From contig NZ_NJIG01000006.1 of the NCBI RefSeq assembly GCF_002209535.1, positions 62,001-126,000 on the forward strand: DNA of 64,000 bases. Reading direction: 5' to 3'. The position numbers and the translations under genes were made by a program. Positions within the stretch are counted from its first letter, which is position 1; every line of letters starts with the position of its first letter. Source of the DNA: Achromobacter marplatensis. Its GTDB lineage: Bacteria; Pseudomonadota; Gammaproteobacteria; Burkholderiales; Burkholderiaceae_B. This document shows positions 53,701-59,551 of this stretch, one piece after another. The notes beneath the pieces were generated by a model. It was not told where the DNA came from. It saw only the letters and a program-made list of their open reading frames with translations, and searched no databases.

Positions 53701-54427
53701 GCAGGGCAACATCCAGCTGTTTGCGCAAGGCAGCCTGCTGCTGGGCCAAAGCCGCATCATGACCACGTTCGGCGGGCACATCCAGGCCTGGTCGGCCGAA
53801 GGCGACATCAACGCGGGCCGCGGCGCCAAGACGACGGTGCTGTACACCCCGCCGCGGCGGGTGTACGACGCCTATGGCAACGTGGTGCTGTCGCCCACCG
53901 TGCCTTCCACCGGCGCGGGCATCGGCACGCTGGCGCCGATTCCCGAGGTGCCGGCAGGCGACGTGGACCTGATTGCGCCATTAGGCACCATCGACGCCGG
54001 CGAGGCAGGCATTCGTGTGTCGGGCAACGTCAACGTGGCGGCGCTGCATGTGGTGAACGCGGCCAACATCCAGGTGCAGGGCGACAGCAAGGGCATTCCG
54101 ATTGCGGTGTCGGTCAACACCAATGCGCTGACCAGCGCCAGCGCGGCGGCGACCACCGCTTCCTCCGCAGCGCAGGACGTCATGCAGCGCGAGCGCTCGG
54201 CGGCGCGCCAGAATCAGCCGTCCGTCTTCAACGTGCAGATCCTTGGCTTCGGCACGGAGCCGCTGCCGGCGGGCAGTGGCGGGGAAACGCCGCCGCCCAG
54301 GCCGCCGGCGCCGTCAGCCTCCTATGACCCCGGCAGTGCGGTGCGGGTCTTGGGGCTGGGCGACCTGCCGGCGCAGGCGCAGCAGCAACTGACCGAACGC
54401 GAGCAAAGCAATCTGGGCCGGCTGTAG
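41711..54427 (+). CDS. Giant filamentous-haemagglutinin-like two-partner secreted exoprotein
   Basis: This 4238-residue exoprotein carries an extended signal peptide ending VAAPASA near residue 46, then a TPS secretion domain (about residues 138-330) with VLNWETFNVG, WAVLNRVNDP and the NRNG motif at 226-229. Thousands of residues of repetitive beta-helix follow. The C-terminal third looks like the DUF3739 haemagglutinin group (LRTGAGDLSLLAGRDV, SLYGVYTAGTP, INAGRGAKTTVLY, DVDLIAPLGTIDAGEAGIRV). It should cross the outer membrane through a TpsB pore, which is not encoded in the window. The start at 41711 has AGGA upstream; 41669 and 41738 are alternatives. A cysteine-paired tandem repeat interrupts it near residue 3013. 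Adhesion is the likely role. The preceding 146 bases should hold the sigma-dependent promoter. Confidence 0.88.
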   Translation: MTSRLRKLPMTRSVAAGSRTGRLKPLPAALAVLLVSGGVAAPASAQQAFSGGWFAAKGATQAQAAATGRLPNGAPVTTLTGARQSQAAREQLQRSVGNLGRTAAAIAAQQAAQRAARDAALASGVAVPDGLAEGGLKVDTNPLTAGWRNAKAPVQTLQDGRARVAIEQTGAKAVLNWETFNVGSRTTVEFQQDSTWAVLNRVNDPQARPSVIQGQLKAGGTVMVVNRNGVIFDGSSQVNARNLVAAAARITDAQFENNGLYGPDDKTPTFTDALGKVELRPGAAIETNRPATVTQSGGYVLLLGREVDNAGSIVTAKGQAALAAGDSFVIKRGQGTEGNAASTTRGSEIVPTGSGVVTHRGLILSPQGDITLAARTVEQAGVLASTTSVDSRGTIHLSGVGADAAVTLRPGAITAILVDADNATALDGQRDNLMPPSVNSTATLALADRNRRDLSLVQVDSGGTVDFQGDSLTLATGGQVAVKAGARTLVRDGAQIDVAGAIGVAVSMESNNIKINLQGNEQRDSPLNRDDARLNNSDVWLDRRTLIQVASGAGGYEGDRWYSGGGLLEVGGYLGTLAVPASHWLAQGGLVRFEGAEVVTQAGSTINLSGGTLDVQSGTLQQTWLRGQDGRLYSADRAPADMLFTGIYRGYEQRSERWGDKATRRFYNALLAPRTRDEDGYTVGRDAGTLVIATRSAVLEGDLASDTYQGVRQDLAPQAGLDGYSQSQRAVARRGALVVGNDLRYYDPVTKLVHYQLGATGDTVADVTLGTGRERLADGLDLAAALPQENQGKLFLDVDRLNGFALGRVRIAAGRSITVDSALRSADGGEITLYAPEVDIKANLVSRGGLIQAGNVLLQPSFLAPRIEDAALAPQPQQLARLHVAAGVVLDARGVWANLLRDAEGLAGLPVRDGGRVALRGTGDVVVDAGSVLDVSAGASVLADGKLRGGKGGSVTLAAHVQSSVQSSGGLLSFGAEVRGYGVTGGGTLSVSSGGRIVLGGPSDPLEAEALRLDPSLFRSGFGKYEINGYQGLAVADGAQIDVAMPVLRFEGGTAQAPGSSAQPGDVLSLWTPPLYTEDPLRARLTQRVGADLALYSDRAAQGGPIVVGEGARVSVDPGRSIQIKGADQITVLGRLDAWGGRISIQEPRIGEQPYVPKANPRSVWIGEQAVLDVAGRSHVAVDAKGLRYGLVHAGGTIEIGGKLDWEADVDTTSRPIDRHLILRPGSLLDASGTQAVLDLSGRGATVVGSDGGTIVLSSANSLHVDGTMRAAAGSDRAAGGTLGISFGGAFYQRNLSPEAAVQKERQLVLAQHQGDSMLAADLRPGESTPALAYGYGRLGVDRIEAGGFDNLAVNADVRADGSVALSMRQSLRLSGALSLVDAAAAASEVSLAAPYVLLNQARYKPLDGADFFLQLVSAPLKYFNVGHRLDVSAGLLDVRGSRNLISFDDVQLDVRGDVRLGAAGFGDRGLNNKLAAPNRLTLTAAQIYPVTRSGGIISMGEYTVQGPQGEIAKYNPDAVLTLRRAAGDTPATPYSAFGAITLAAPLIEQGGVLRAPLGAITFESKNETPSTVRFLPGSLTSISGAGLVMPYGGTVDGVKYLYAGKEVELDATRSDGLLGRKINIQGKVIEVAEGAVLDLSGGGELTGGAFVRGRGGSVDVLRYAMADANPGFGFSRSGNAVYAIVPGFGGSQAPVAPDTGAGSPAVGRQVTIEAGVPGLPAGTYTLLPSTYALLPGAFRVELGAQGVNDASAAARTRGGSWVGSGRLGTARTDQLAALPTRLLITPADVVRRHAQYNETTYNAFVLADAARKGTQRGMLTTDARTLHLSLAQGAGMADSPALSFKGTARFDVPQGSGAYAGRLAVTGPTSGIEILAPGQAPILPPTAAALYATDLNALSPGAMFIGGVAGVAGTYETGARNVGGDAQQVVVRSGAVLRAPEIFLYAVDGGRGIVVEQGATLSTLGRGDVAQDARTGLYFQSISGATLAVSNGLVNLLPPSNGAGTAVDVGGCIADCAGMARLLSEGSIGASTNGAFTWRDTVQYGTRNLALSVSAVNMGSAEALAQAGAAGRLPPGMVLNQDVLGNLLRGNTALEAPALESLILNAGESVNVYGSVSLDARGAGGRSLQRLVLGAPAIYGYGAAGDTATIAAAEFVWAGSVAADRSGASGAGSSKPQAPGGAMLDSLGNGGLNIVADVIRLESSPFQLPNVLVPAERLILGFASVSLDAAQMISGRARGGLSVYQGQDGYSAEAGWRYRGGDLLIRTPLLTGEAGSAMAITAGGVLTLSGTGAAPAVRDALGATLSLAGRSVVLDTTVALPSGKLSIKAEGDIVLGADSRIDVSGREVRLLDAPRYSWGGDVELQSMAGDITQARGGLIDVSAQNNRAGRIQAIALGADAGRVDLRGAFRGTASGLYDAGGTRVAYESAEAVLRAQTLADFADLNARLTEGGVFGARRFQIKRGDVVVGDELRARHVELVVDDGSLTVNGRIDASGTQVGSIRLAAMRDLVINGMLDAHGAGLRVDSYGKIIDSANRAIVDLTSREGTLTLGAGASVDLRAGTGAQNHDGVARGTLDLNARRLGGGAEQGAIAGSGDGARDVAVVVAGSPAILGAKTIAVNAFRRYNDAPLSDAPDVTGKRPQQITQGYLDGIDLQSQSFMTAALGNPALAGRLSGLGNYHLRPGVEVVSATSDGDLSVVGDIDLSNYRYGPGADRMTPARRGFGEPGVLVLRAGGNLNVYGSINDGFAPPPDSPDDASGWQLVEGRYGLQAVTPYGGDLVVPIDGVKLEAGSSFPAGRALNYDLPASPATLPVGTVLPVAMTLNAPLSLPGGLVLTGDVTTAGGTVLRAGTVLPGEVRLDPGAQLGAGFVLRSSASMRAFTWPKGVALPTELVASRQIVLAQGSLIPSQTKVVLQDGKPVDLRPKGPDGKQGRNWALAPMLGPGASAWSLTAVAGADLDSADVLARNVLSKGDLVLADTHYGVSGRATETTKTIFVGVMVLTQSGADDLFGDSTLVGKPIKELAEAWGFDWEEMCGWGAYCAPAPRTVSESGSLNWWGDLSWVGKPVELLIAELGVTLEEFCADASNCVGGGKSETIVTREYKYGFGSPAFSVLRTGAGDLSLLAGRDVGMASLYGVYTAGTPSSLGAADARFNLPRGYDINTGPLGLIQMDGKYDAALAAYQAWYPDHGGNLVVQAGRDIYGDALGSGADNGVVVDYSSARARYASTMTGTWLWRQGSLGTPGVADIAPSWWINFGTYAVEGAIGGNNPEPRLVGFTGFGTLGGGNLSIAAGRDAGIRDARGDAARYVNGVEPRSQGLTAAVGSTGRVVDGNVVLTGGGDLDLRIGGSLNPALNATQLDAMGPYTGGTDHLDLNGVLVNLRGRLAVSAGQLGGMELRYGDGAGLRAKDPFAVASARPMGGPRLVLGDAVAWIDTRSDLVLGGVSDPGRVTQVNSSPYQRSGDPQPATGGGNGWFTLWTPNTAINLFSAGGNLTPMTVSNSRFSGDELNPEYTHIGATGRSYYVYPSILRAVAANGSIMLADNAANQANPVLLLAPSASGQLEMLAGRSILAQNAYTVSISSADAPLPTPLRPAFSAFTTDIHGNPILTNTSREGVMQGAAAYAKPLFTFGPGTPLGRALHAGDDAVARFYAATGDVVGLKSGSVVDMTGSVVRSIDTWYEAAVPVSVRAGRDILGLDITAVHNNARDLSLIEAGRDIVYANARVAGPGTLLMQAARQLRQDDVASVRSLGAIVRGDTRPGADLAVLAGVGTAGPDYARFLARYLDGARGLRAGEALGANPDKVVLAYGGEQTLRGWLAAEFGYTGDDVGAPAELARQQALRDADAGQARRNLAADFEQDSGAYLVNWLRKHHGYAGGEEGAGAALAALAPAEHGIYARELFFAELKAGGREYNDVGGPRFGSYLRGRRAIAALFPDADSAGTPLRYEGSFTMYGGAGVRSNFGGNIQLLTPGGQQVLGVEGVAPPASAGVVTQGQGNIQLFAQGSLLLGQSRIMTTFGGHIQAWSAEGDINAGRGAKTTVLYTPPRRVYDAYGNVVLSPTVPSTGAGIGTLAPIPEVPAGDVDLIAPLGTIDAGEAGIRVSGNVNVAALHVVNAANIQVQGDSKGIPIAVSVNTNALTSASAAATTASSAAQDVMQRERSAARQNQPSVFNVQILGFGTEPLPAGSGGETPPPRPPAPSASYDPGSAVRVLGLGDLPAQAQQQLTEREQSNLGRL
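50747..50980 (+). repeat. Tandem 31-residue cysteine-paired repeat inside the exoprotein
   Basis: Codons 3013-3043 and 3060-3090 encode two units of exactly 31 residues with no gap between them when aligned. They share 12 positions: Gly-Asp at the start, VGKP, Leu13, Gly18, Glu-Glu at 22-23, and Cys at 25 and 31. Each unit ends in C-x5-C, while the rest of the protein is nearly cysteine-free. The predicted helices differ from the surrounding beta-helix. Confidence 0.75.
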
Positions 54428-54432
54428 CGGAA

Positions 54433-55113
54433 ATGATGAATCCGATATCGACCATAAGCCGGCGGCCGGCCCCCGCCTTGCCGCCGCCCTGGCGCGAGGG
54501 CGAGGCGTGGCGCGCGCCGCGTCCCCTGGCGCGGCCGGCCCCGCCGGTGGCGAGGCCCGACGAAGCGCCGGCGGCCCGGCCCGCACTTGCCGACGACCTG
54601 GCTGCCGGCATCGACACCGCGGCGCGCTTGCGCGCGCATCTGAGCGTCAGCTACGCAACGTTGCATGGCCGGCTTGCGCGGCGGTTCGGCTGCGCCGACC
54701 TGGCGCGCGAATGCCTGCACGACACCTGGCTCCGACTGGCGCGGCCGGTGGCGAAAGACGTGCGGCAGGCGGATGCCTACGTGTTCCGCATGGCCTGTCA
54801 TCTGGCGATCGACCGCCTGCGCGCGCAAGCGTCATGGCTATCGCTGGATGATCCGGACACGGGATTGCCTGAGCCCATCGACGAGAGTCCCGGCCCGCAG
54901 GCCGTGGCGGAGGGCAGGTCGGCCCTGATGGCGTTGGCGCGGATCATGGAGGGGTTGCCCCGCCGGCAGCGCGCCGTGTTGATCGCGTTGCGGGTGGAGG
55001 GGCGCAGCCGGGGCGATGCCGCCGAATGGCTGGGCATGTCGTTGCGGTCGGTGGATACCGCGCTGCGCCAGGCGCTGCGGCACTGCGAGCAGGCGGCAGC
55101 GCTGGTCCGGTGA
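54433..55113 (+). CDS. Second ECF sigma factor with proline-rich N-terminus
   Basis: The 226-residue protein follows the exoprotein stop by five bases. Residues 1-60 are rich in Pro, Ala and Arg and appear disordered, which is unusual for an ECF factor. Region 2 (HLSVSYATLHGRLARRFG, LARECLHDTWLRLA, DAYVFRMACHLAIDRLRA) and region 4 (GLPRRQRAVLIALRVEGRSRGDAAEWLGMSLRSVDTAL) then follow. It has no anti-sigma gene of its own nearby. It could be co-transcribed with the exoprotein and either reinforce its expression or pass the signal to other genes. The start is not certain, as the extension lacks a check. Confidence 0.8.
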   Translation: MMNPISTISRRPAPALPPPWREGEAWRAPRPLARPAPPVARPDEAPAARPALADDLAAGIDTAARLRAHLSVSYATLHGRLARRFGCADLARECLHDTWLRLARPVAKDVRQADAYVFRMACHLAIDRLRAQASWLSLDDPDTGLPEPIDESPGPQAVAEGRSALMALARIMEGLPRRQRAVLIALRVEGRSRGDAAEWLGMSLRSVDTALRQALRHCEQAAALVR

Positions 55114-55152
55114 GCGGCCCGCGGCCCCGCCGCCCCGGGGCCTTGACTTGCA

Positions 55153-55173
55153 ACCGACCAACTAGTAGATTGG
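55153..55173. promoter_or_regulatory. Predicted TetR operator, copy 1
   Basis: ACCGACCAACTAGTAGATTGG lies 86 bases ahead of the TetR gene start. It is nearly identical to the site at 55896-55916 and is roughly palindromic around ACTAGT, as expected for a TetR dimer controlling its own gene. Confidence 0.65.
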
Positions 55174-55258
55174 CTGCATTGCGAATATCCGGGGTGACGC
55201 CACGGCGTGCCAAGAGCGGGGCTTTCGCGCGTTTTTCAGCAAATCAGAGTGGATTCCT

Positions 55259-55846
55259 ATGAGTTTGGCGCTTTCCCCGCGGGCCCTCGAGATCGTCGAG
55301 CAGACCAAGCTGCTGCTCGCTGCCGGCGGCTATCACGGGTTCAGCTATGCCGATGTGTCCGAACGGGTCCATATCGGCAAGCCCAGCATCCATCATCATT
55401 TTCCGGCCAAGGCGGACCTGGTCCTGACGGTGGTTGCCCAACATCGCGAACAGGCCCGCGAGGGGCTGGCGGCGCTTGACCAGCAGGTCCAGGATCCGCT
55501 TGCGCGGCTGACGGCGTACACGGAATATTGGGCCAAGTGCATCCGCGAAGGCTCGATGCCCATGTGCATTTGCGCGATGCTGGCCGCCGAATTGCCTTTG
55601 ATTCCCCAAGCGGTCGCGGACGAAGTGCGCGCCTATTTCCATGAGTTGACGGGATGGCTCGCGGCGGTGCTTGAGGCCGGCGTCGCCAAGGGGCAATTCC
55701 ATGTGCGCAATGGCGTCCAGGTGGAAGCGCAGGCCTTCATGTCGACCATACATGGCGCCATGCTGACCGCCCGGGCGTTCGGGGACACGGAGGTGTTCGC
55801 ATCGATCACGCGCGGCGCGATCAAGCAGTTGAGCGTTCCGGCCTGA
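55259..55846 (+). CDS. TetR/AcrR-family repressor
   Basis: The 195-residue regulator has the N-terminal three-helix DNA-binding domain (GYHGFSYADVSERVHIGKPSIHHHFPAKADLV) and a helical ligand domain with GSMPMCICAMLAAEL, close to the group that senses small electrophiles or quinone-like ligands. It is flanked by two copies of the same operator-like sequence, one before itself and one before the membrane protein gene at 55940, so it probably represses both. The terminator at 55859-55887 ends its transcript. Confidence 0.88.
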   Translation: MSLALSPRALEIVEQTKLLLAAGGYHGFSYADVSERVHIGKPSIHHHFPAKADLVLTVVAQHREQAREGLAALDQQVQDPLARLTAYTEYWAKCIREGSMPMCICAMLAAELPLIPQAVADEVRAYFHELTGWLAAVLEAGVAKGQFHVRNGVQVEAQAFMSTIHGAMLTARAFGDTEVFASITRGAIKQLSVPA

Positions 55847-55858
55847 CCGCATCAGGAA

Positions 55859-55887
55859 GCGCGCCCATGTGGCGCGCCATTTTTTTA
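55859..55887 (+). terminator. Rho-independent terminator of the TetR gene
   Basis: GCGCGCC (55859-55865) and GGCGCGC (55871-55877) form a 7-base GC stem with a 5-base loop, followed by seven T at 55880-55886. It lies 13 bases after the TetR stop. Confidence 0.8.
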
Positions 55888-55895
55888 ACTTGGCT

Positions 55896-55916
55896 ACCGA
55901 TCAACTAGTTGGTTGT
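55896..55916. promoter_or_regulatory. Predicted TetR operator, copy 2
   Basis: ACCGATCAACTAGTTGGTTGT contains the perfect 10-base palindrome CAACTAGTTG and matches the site at 55153-55173. It lies 24 bases before the membrane-protein start, where a bound repressor would block transcription. Confidence 0.7.
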
Positions 55917-55939
55917 TTTATCGAAAGGAACCCTCTTCC

Positions 55940-56455
55940 ATGCCACATCCTATTTCCGCCTTGGGCGCCGCGCATACCCTCATCAGCCTCGTGCCCGCCA
56001 CCATCGGCCTATACAGTTTTGCACGGTATCGCGGGATCGACAGCGCCACGCGAACCGGCAAGATCTATCTGGTCGGGTTGCTCGTGGCCGTGCTCACCTC
56101 GTTCGGGCTATCCAGCTCTGGCGGGTTCAACGCAGGGCATGCGCTGGGCATTCTGGCGCTCCTCTCGGTCGCGGGCGCGCTGCTTGTACCGCGGCTGCCA
56201 TGGCTGTCCCGGGCGCATCCCTATCTGTCGCAGCTGGGCTTTTCCTTCAGCTTCTTCCTGATGTGGGTGCCCGGGATTGCCGAGACCCTCACGCGCCTGC
56301 CGGTGTCTCATCCGCTTGCCGAGGGGCCGCAATCCCCCCTGGTGCGCGGCGCTCTGGCCACGTGGTTCGCGCTGTTCCTGGTGGGTTGTGCGGCGCAGTT
56401 GCTGTGGATCCGTTCGCAACGGCGCGCCCAGAGGGCCCCGGCGCGGCTTTCGTAG
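55940..56455 (+). CDS. Small inner-membrane protein under TetR control
   Basis: The 171-residue protein has four or five hydrophobic helices: residues 5-25 (GAAHTLISLVPATIGLYSF), 40-60, 70-90, 98-118 and 135-160. No family is recognised with confidence. The ATG at 55940 has AAAGGAA upstream. The operator at 55896-55916 ties it to the TetR gene, so it may help export or sense the TetR ligand. The next gene starts 60 bases downstream in the same direction. Confidence 0.7.
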   Translation: MPHPISALGAAHTLISLVPATIGLYSFARYRGIDSATRTGKIYLVGLLVAVLTSFGLSSSGGFNAGHALGILALLSVAGALLVPRLPWLSRAHPYLSQLGFSFSFFLMWVPGIAETLTRLPVSHPLAEGPQSPLVRGALATWFALFLVGCAAQLLWIRSQRRAQRAPARLS

Positions 56456-56515
56456 CCGCCCTTGCGTCATGACCGGGACGTCGCGCGGTCCGGCGCGACC
56501 AGCCAAGGAGTTGCC

Positions 56516-57121
56516 ATGAATGCCAGAGCCAGTGATCCGATGGACACCGCCCGGATTGACGATGTCCGGGACCCTTACCGCGCCGAGCGGCTGCGTGCCC
56601 AGATGCGCGCCGACCGGGTGACGCGTCCGCAGGCACCGCCGTTCGCGCGCATCCAGGCGGCGCGCCCACCGGCTGCGCCGACGGCGGCCGCGCCGCAAAA
56701 GCCAGTCATCGTCAGGAAGGACGATCGGGATCAATCCGTGAATCCGCTGCGCGACCAATACGCGGCGCACTGTCTGATGCACGCCATTGAGGCCTTCCAT
56801 GACCAGCAGGCCAGGTTGGAGGCGCAAGCGCTGGCCGGCAATCAAGCGTTAAAGGACGAACAGGTCGAGCAGCAAGCGCGCGCGGAGGCGGCCAATGACC
56901 TGGGCACGATCCAGGGCCTGCTGCCGCTGCAACCCTATCGCTTCGTGGCGGGGGTTCCGCCGATCATGGTGCAGCAGGTGGCCGCCGTGTCAGGCGCTGC
57001 ACCGCTTGCCGTGGGCCCGGTGGCCCATGCCGCGCCGTTGCGCAACGCCACGGACGACGCGTTCGGCACCCACGCAAGCACGCGCGAGCGTGCGCGCCGC
57101 CCGCGGAAAGAGGGCGCCTGA
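56516..57121 (+). CDS. Hypothetical soluble protein
   Basis: The 201-residue protein has no signal or membrane segment. The front is Pro/Ala/Arg-rich and looks disordered. The middle (about 90-135) is a likely helix rich in Gln, Glu and Ala (FHDQQARLEAQALAGNQALK), and the end is basic. The start has AAGGAG five bases upstream, which supports a real gene. I do not recognise a family. It could be co-transcribed with the membrane protein and then share TetR control. Confidence 0.6.
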   Translation: MNARASDPMDTARIDDVRDPYRAERLRAQMRADRVTRPQAPPFARIQAARPPAAPTAAAPQKPVIVRKDDRDQSVNPLRDQYAAHCLMHAIEAFHDQQARLEAQALAGNQALKDEQVEQQARAEAANDLGTIQGLLPLQPYRFVAGVPPIMVQQVAAVSGAAPLAVGPVAHAAPLRNATDDAFGTHASTRERARRPRKEGA

Positions 57122-57131
57122 TGCACTGATT

Positions 57132-58397
57132 TCAATCTTCCAGATACGCTTGCCCGCCGGGCTTCAGATAAGGCGTCAGCGCCTGGAACGGCACGGTGGC
57201 GTGCGTGCCCAGGCAAGCCCCTGATGCATGGCCCACGCCGGACACCGACAGGCTTAGCGCGCCCGGCGTCTGTGCGCCCAGGGCCAGATACTGCGGCCAG
57301 AGATCCGCGCAGTCTTCCAGGTTGGGATGTTGATCGGCGCGGTCCTCTGGCGGCCCTGCCTTGACCACCTGGTTCACCACCGCAAGCAATGCGGGGCTGG
57401 CTTGCCGGCCGACGCTGCGGCTGGCCGGCACGTACGCGTCGAACACGCGATTCCAGTCCAGGTATTCGCCGCGCAGCAGGTCGAAGGTATACGGTTCGAA
57501 ATGGTTGTCGGGATGCGCACCACCGCAATCCAGGCTGCCCGCTTCGGTCACCGTCATGAGCGAGCGCGACAGCCACGTGACGTTCACGTTTTCCTCGTCG
57601 AATCCGCCCAATGTGCCCGCGCCGGAATTCGCGCCGGTGTAGGCGGATGCCATGCACTCCAGTGCCCCGAGGCTCTTGCGCCAGTGGCGTTGCTCCAGGA
57701 GGTGATTGATGCGCTGCATGACCTGCGGATCGGGATGCCGGCTCAGCCGCGGGTAGGCGAATTTGGTGCGCGGGTCTACCCACATGCGATAGGCCACCGC
57801 ACCGCTGCCGATATCCTTGCCTACCGGTTGTGCGTGGCCTGCCAGCTTCAGCGTCTGGTAGGGCGCACGCGTGGCGTCGATTGCCGCCTTGATATCGACG
57901 TCGCCAAGATCAACCTGCGCGGCCCGTACGGCGTTACCGTCACGCGCCAGTTGCTCGGTGTCGTACTCGGCGACCCGGCGCAAGTCGAAGTGGCGTTGCT
58001 TGCCGCTGCGGGTGTCCGTCCATTGCCCGCGATAGCCTTTGGCATCGCGCACGCCCTGCCAGCTGGCCGCGCGGTCGGTCGGGCTGATCGGGGCCTTGGC
58101 CGAGGCCGGTGGTTGCGTCGGGTGCAGCTTGGGCTCGAACAGGACCTCCTGCGTGCCGCGCAGCGGGATATCGACGCCGTTTCTGGTGTAGAAATAGCGT
58201 CCGCTCAACCCCCCGTCAGCGCCCGCGTCGTTGTCCAGTTCCAGCACGATCTGGCCGGCGCCTTGCAGTGTTCCCTGATAGACGGTTCGCTGGGCGGCGT
58301 GGGCGTCCAGGCCAGCCAGCGACAAGGTGGTCAGCGCCACGGCGCCAAGAAGGAAACGCTGACGGCGAACGGCCAGTGCGAGCATGGGAAGAGACAT
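57132..58397 (-). CDS. Secreted protein of unknown function (possible DUF3298-like C-terminus)
   Basis: The 421-residue precursor has a signal peptide (FLLGAVALTTLSLAGLDAHA, cleavage near residue 35). A strand-rich segment with GTLQGAGQIVLELDNDAG and GRYFYTRNGVDIPLRG follows. The second half, SLMTVTEAGSLDCGGAHPDNHFEPYTFDL with a later LSLSVSGVGHA, recalls the DUF3298 domain of secreted proteins and anti-sigma factors. It is probably periplasmic or lipoprotein-like. It converges on the gene at 56516 and is transcribed like the small secreted protein upstream of it. The function is unknown. Confidence 0.6.
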   Translation of the reverse strand: MSLPMLALAVRRQRFLLGAVALTTLSLAGLDAHAAQRTVYQGTLQGAGQIVLELDNDAGADGGLSGRYFYTRNGVDIPLRGTQEVLFEPKLHPTQPPASAKAPISPTDRAASWQGVRDAKGYRGQWTDTRSGKQRHFDLRRVAEYDTEQLARDGNAVRAAQVDLGDVDIKAAIDATRAPYQTLKLAGHAQPVGKDIGSGAVAYRMWVDPRTKFAYPRLSRHPDPQVMQRINHLLEQRHWRKSLGALECMASAYTGANSGAGTLGGFDEENVNVTWLSRSLMTVTEAGSLDCGGAHPDNHFEPYTFDLLRGEYLDWNRVFDAYVPASRSVGRQASPALLAVVNQVVKAGPPEDRADQHPNLEDCADLWPQYLALGAQTPGALSLSVSGVGHASGACLGTHATVPFQALTPYLKPGGQAYLED

Positions 58398-58437
58398 CCG
58401 GGAGGGGGCGGTCTGGTCGGGGATGAGGGCGTGGCGA

Positions 58438-58818
58438 CTACTGCGGGCGCGTTGCCGAAATCGCCTTGAGCTGTGCGCAGGTCTTTTCCTTATCAGCCGC
58501 GCTTAGCGAGCCCAGTTGACCTTTGGTCGCGGTGTACGACTGCGAGAAGGCAGCGTCGAAGTCCGCGGCGGCCATGCCCTGGGCGCCTGCCGCCGTCTTC
58601 TGCTGTTGCTTCATCTGGTCAAGTTGCGCGGCCGTATAGGCATTGCAGTATTCGGCGGCGGCATGCATCTGGCCGCTCAGCCCGGCCAGGTTGGGCATCT
58701 GGCCGGGAACGGCCTGTTGCGCCACGGCGGCGCCGCTCCCGAAGGTGAGGGCGGCGGCCAGCCAAGCGGCCTTCTGGCCGCGAGAAATAACAGCACACGC
58801 TTGCTTGAGAATCGGCAA
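58438..58818 (-). CDS. Small secreted protein, TTG start
   Basis: The 126-residue precursor has a signal peptide (AAWLAAALTFGSGAAVA before residue 35) and a helical mature part with two Cys (YCNAYTAAQL, KTCAQLKAI). I chose TTG at 58818 because GGAG lies eight bases upstream and the signal peptide then begins at the normal place; the ATG at 58944 would put about 40 foreign residues in front. It lies 40 bases ahead of the larger secreted protein on the same strand. The function is unknown. Confidence 0.6.
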   Translation of the reverse strand: MPILKQACAVISRGQKAAWLAAALTFGSGAAVAQQAVPGQMPNLAGLSGQMHAAAEYCNAYTAAQLDQMKQQQKTAAGAQGMAAADFDAAFSQSYTATKGQLGSLSAADKEKTCAQLKAISATRPQ

Positions 58819-59077
58819 TTCAGGTCTCCAAGAGGATAAACGGATCGGGGTTGTAGGCGGGTCGGCTGCAGAGGCCGCAAGCATCGGGAAATCCGCTTGC
58901 GCCGTTGTGCGGCGCAAGTGGCGGGTGCAATATGCCCTGCCCATTGTTATGAGCTTATGAATCGATTTAACAAAATGTAGCCGTGGCGGCCCGTCTGTTG
59001 GCCCCGACGGACTTGGGGTGGCCGCAGGAGAGGGACGGATAAACCTGCTGCATGTATACGTTTTGAAACAAGGTGGG

Positions 59078-59551
59078 TTACAGCGCGGGCTTGAGCACCA
59101 TCAGGAAGTACACCCCCACCATGGCCAGGAAGGCGGGATAGCCCAGGCGTTCCCACCATTGCGCAAAGCGCCAGTAGCGCGCCGGCAGGGCGGTGTCGCC
59201 GGCGGCGTGGGCAGCGGCCGCCATTTTGGCCATCTCGTACTGCAGCCACACGACTGGCAGCCAGCACACGCCCGCCAGCAGATACAGCGCGATCGACAGG
59301 GTGACCCACGGCGTGGTCCATTGCCAGCCGGCGGCATGCGCCAGCCACAATCCCGACAGGGGCTGGAAGACTACGGCCGGTGTGGTGAACCACAGGTCTG
59401 CACGCACCACCAGTTTCGAGACAGCGGCAATCGCCGGAATGGAACCCGTCCGGTTGGCGAAGAACAGGTAAAACGCCGTGCCGAAGCCGGTGCCCACCAG
59501 CAGCACCGATGAGAGGATGTGCAGGGTCTTGACCGTCAGATACAGGTTCAT
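59078..59551 (-). CDS. DUF2269 family membrane protein
   Basis: The 157-residue inner-membrane protein has four hydrophobic helices and the family start YLTVKTLHILSSVLLVGTGFG. Its ATG overlaps the stop of the SDR-DoxX gene (ATGA), so the two are translationally coupled. The family has no known activity. The unit is headed by the operator at 60864-60885 and is probably repressed by the GbsR-type regulator. Confidence 0.8.
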   Translation of the reverse strand: MNLYLTVKTLHILSSVLLVGTGFGTAFYLFFANRTGSIPAIAAVSKLVVRADLWFTTPAVVFQPLSGLWLAHAAGWQWTTPWVTLSIALYLLAGVCWLPVVWLQYEMAKMAAAAHAAGDTALPARYWRFAQWWERLGYPAFLAMVGVYFLMVLKPAL

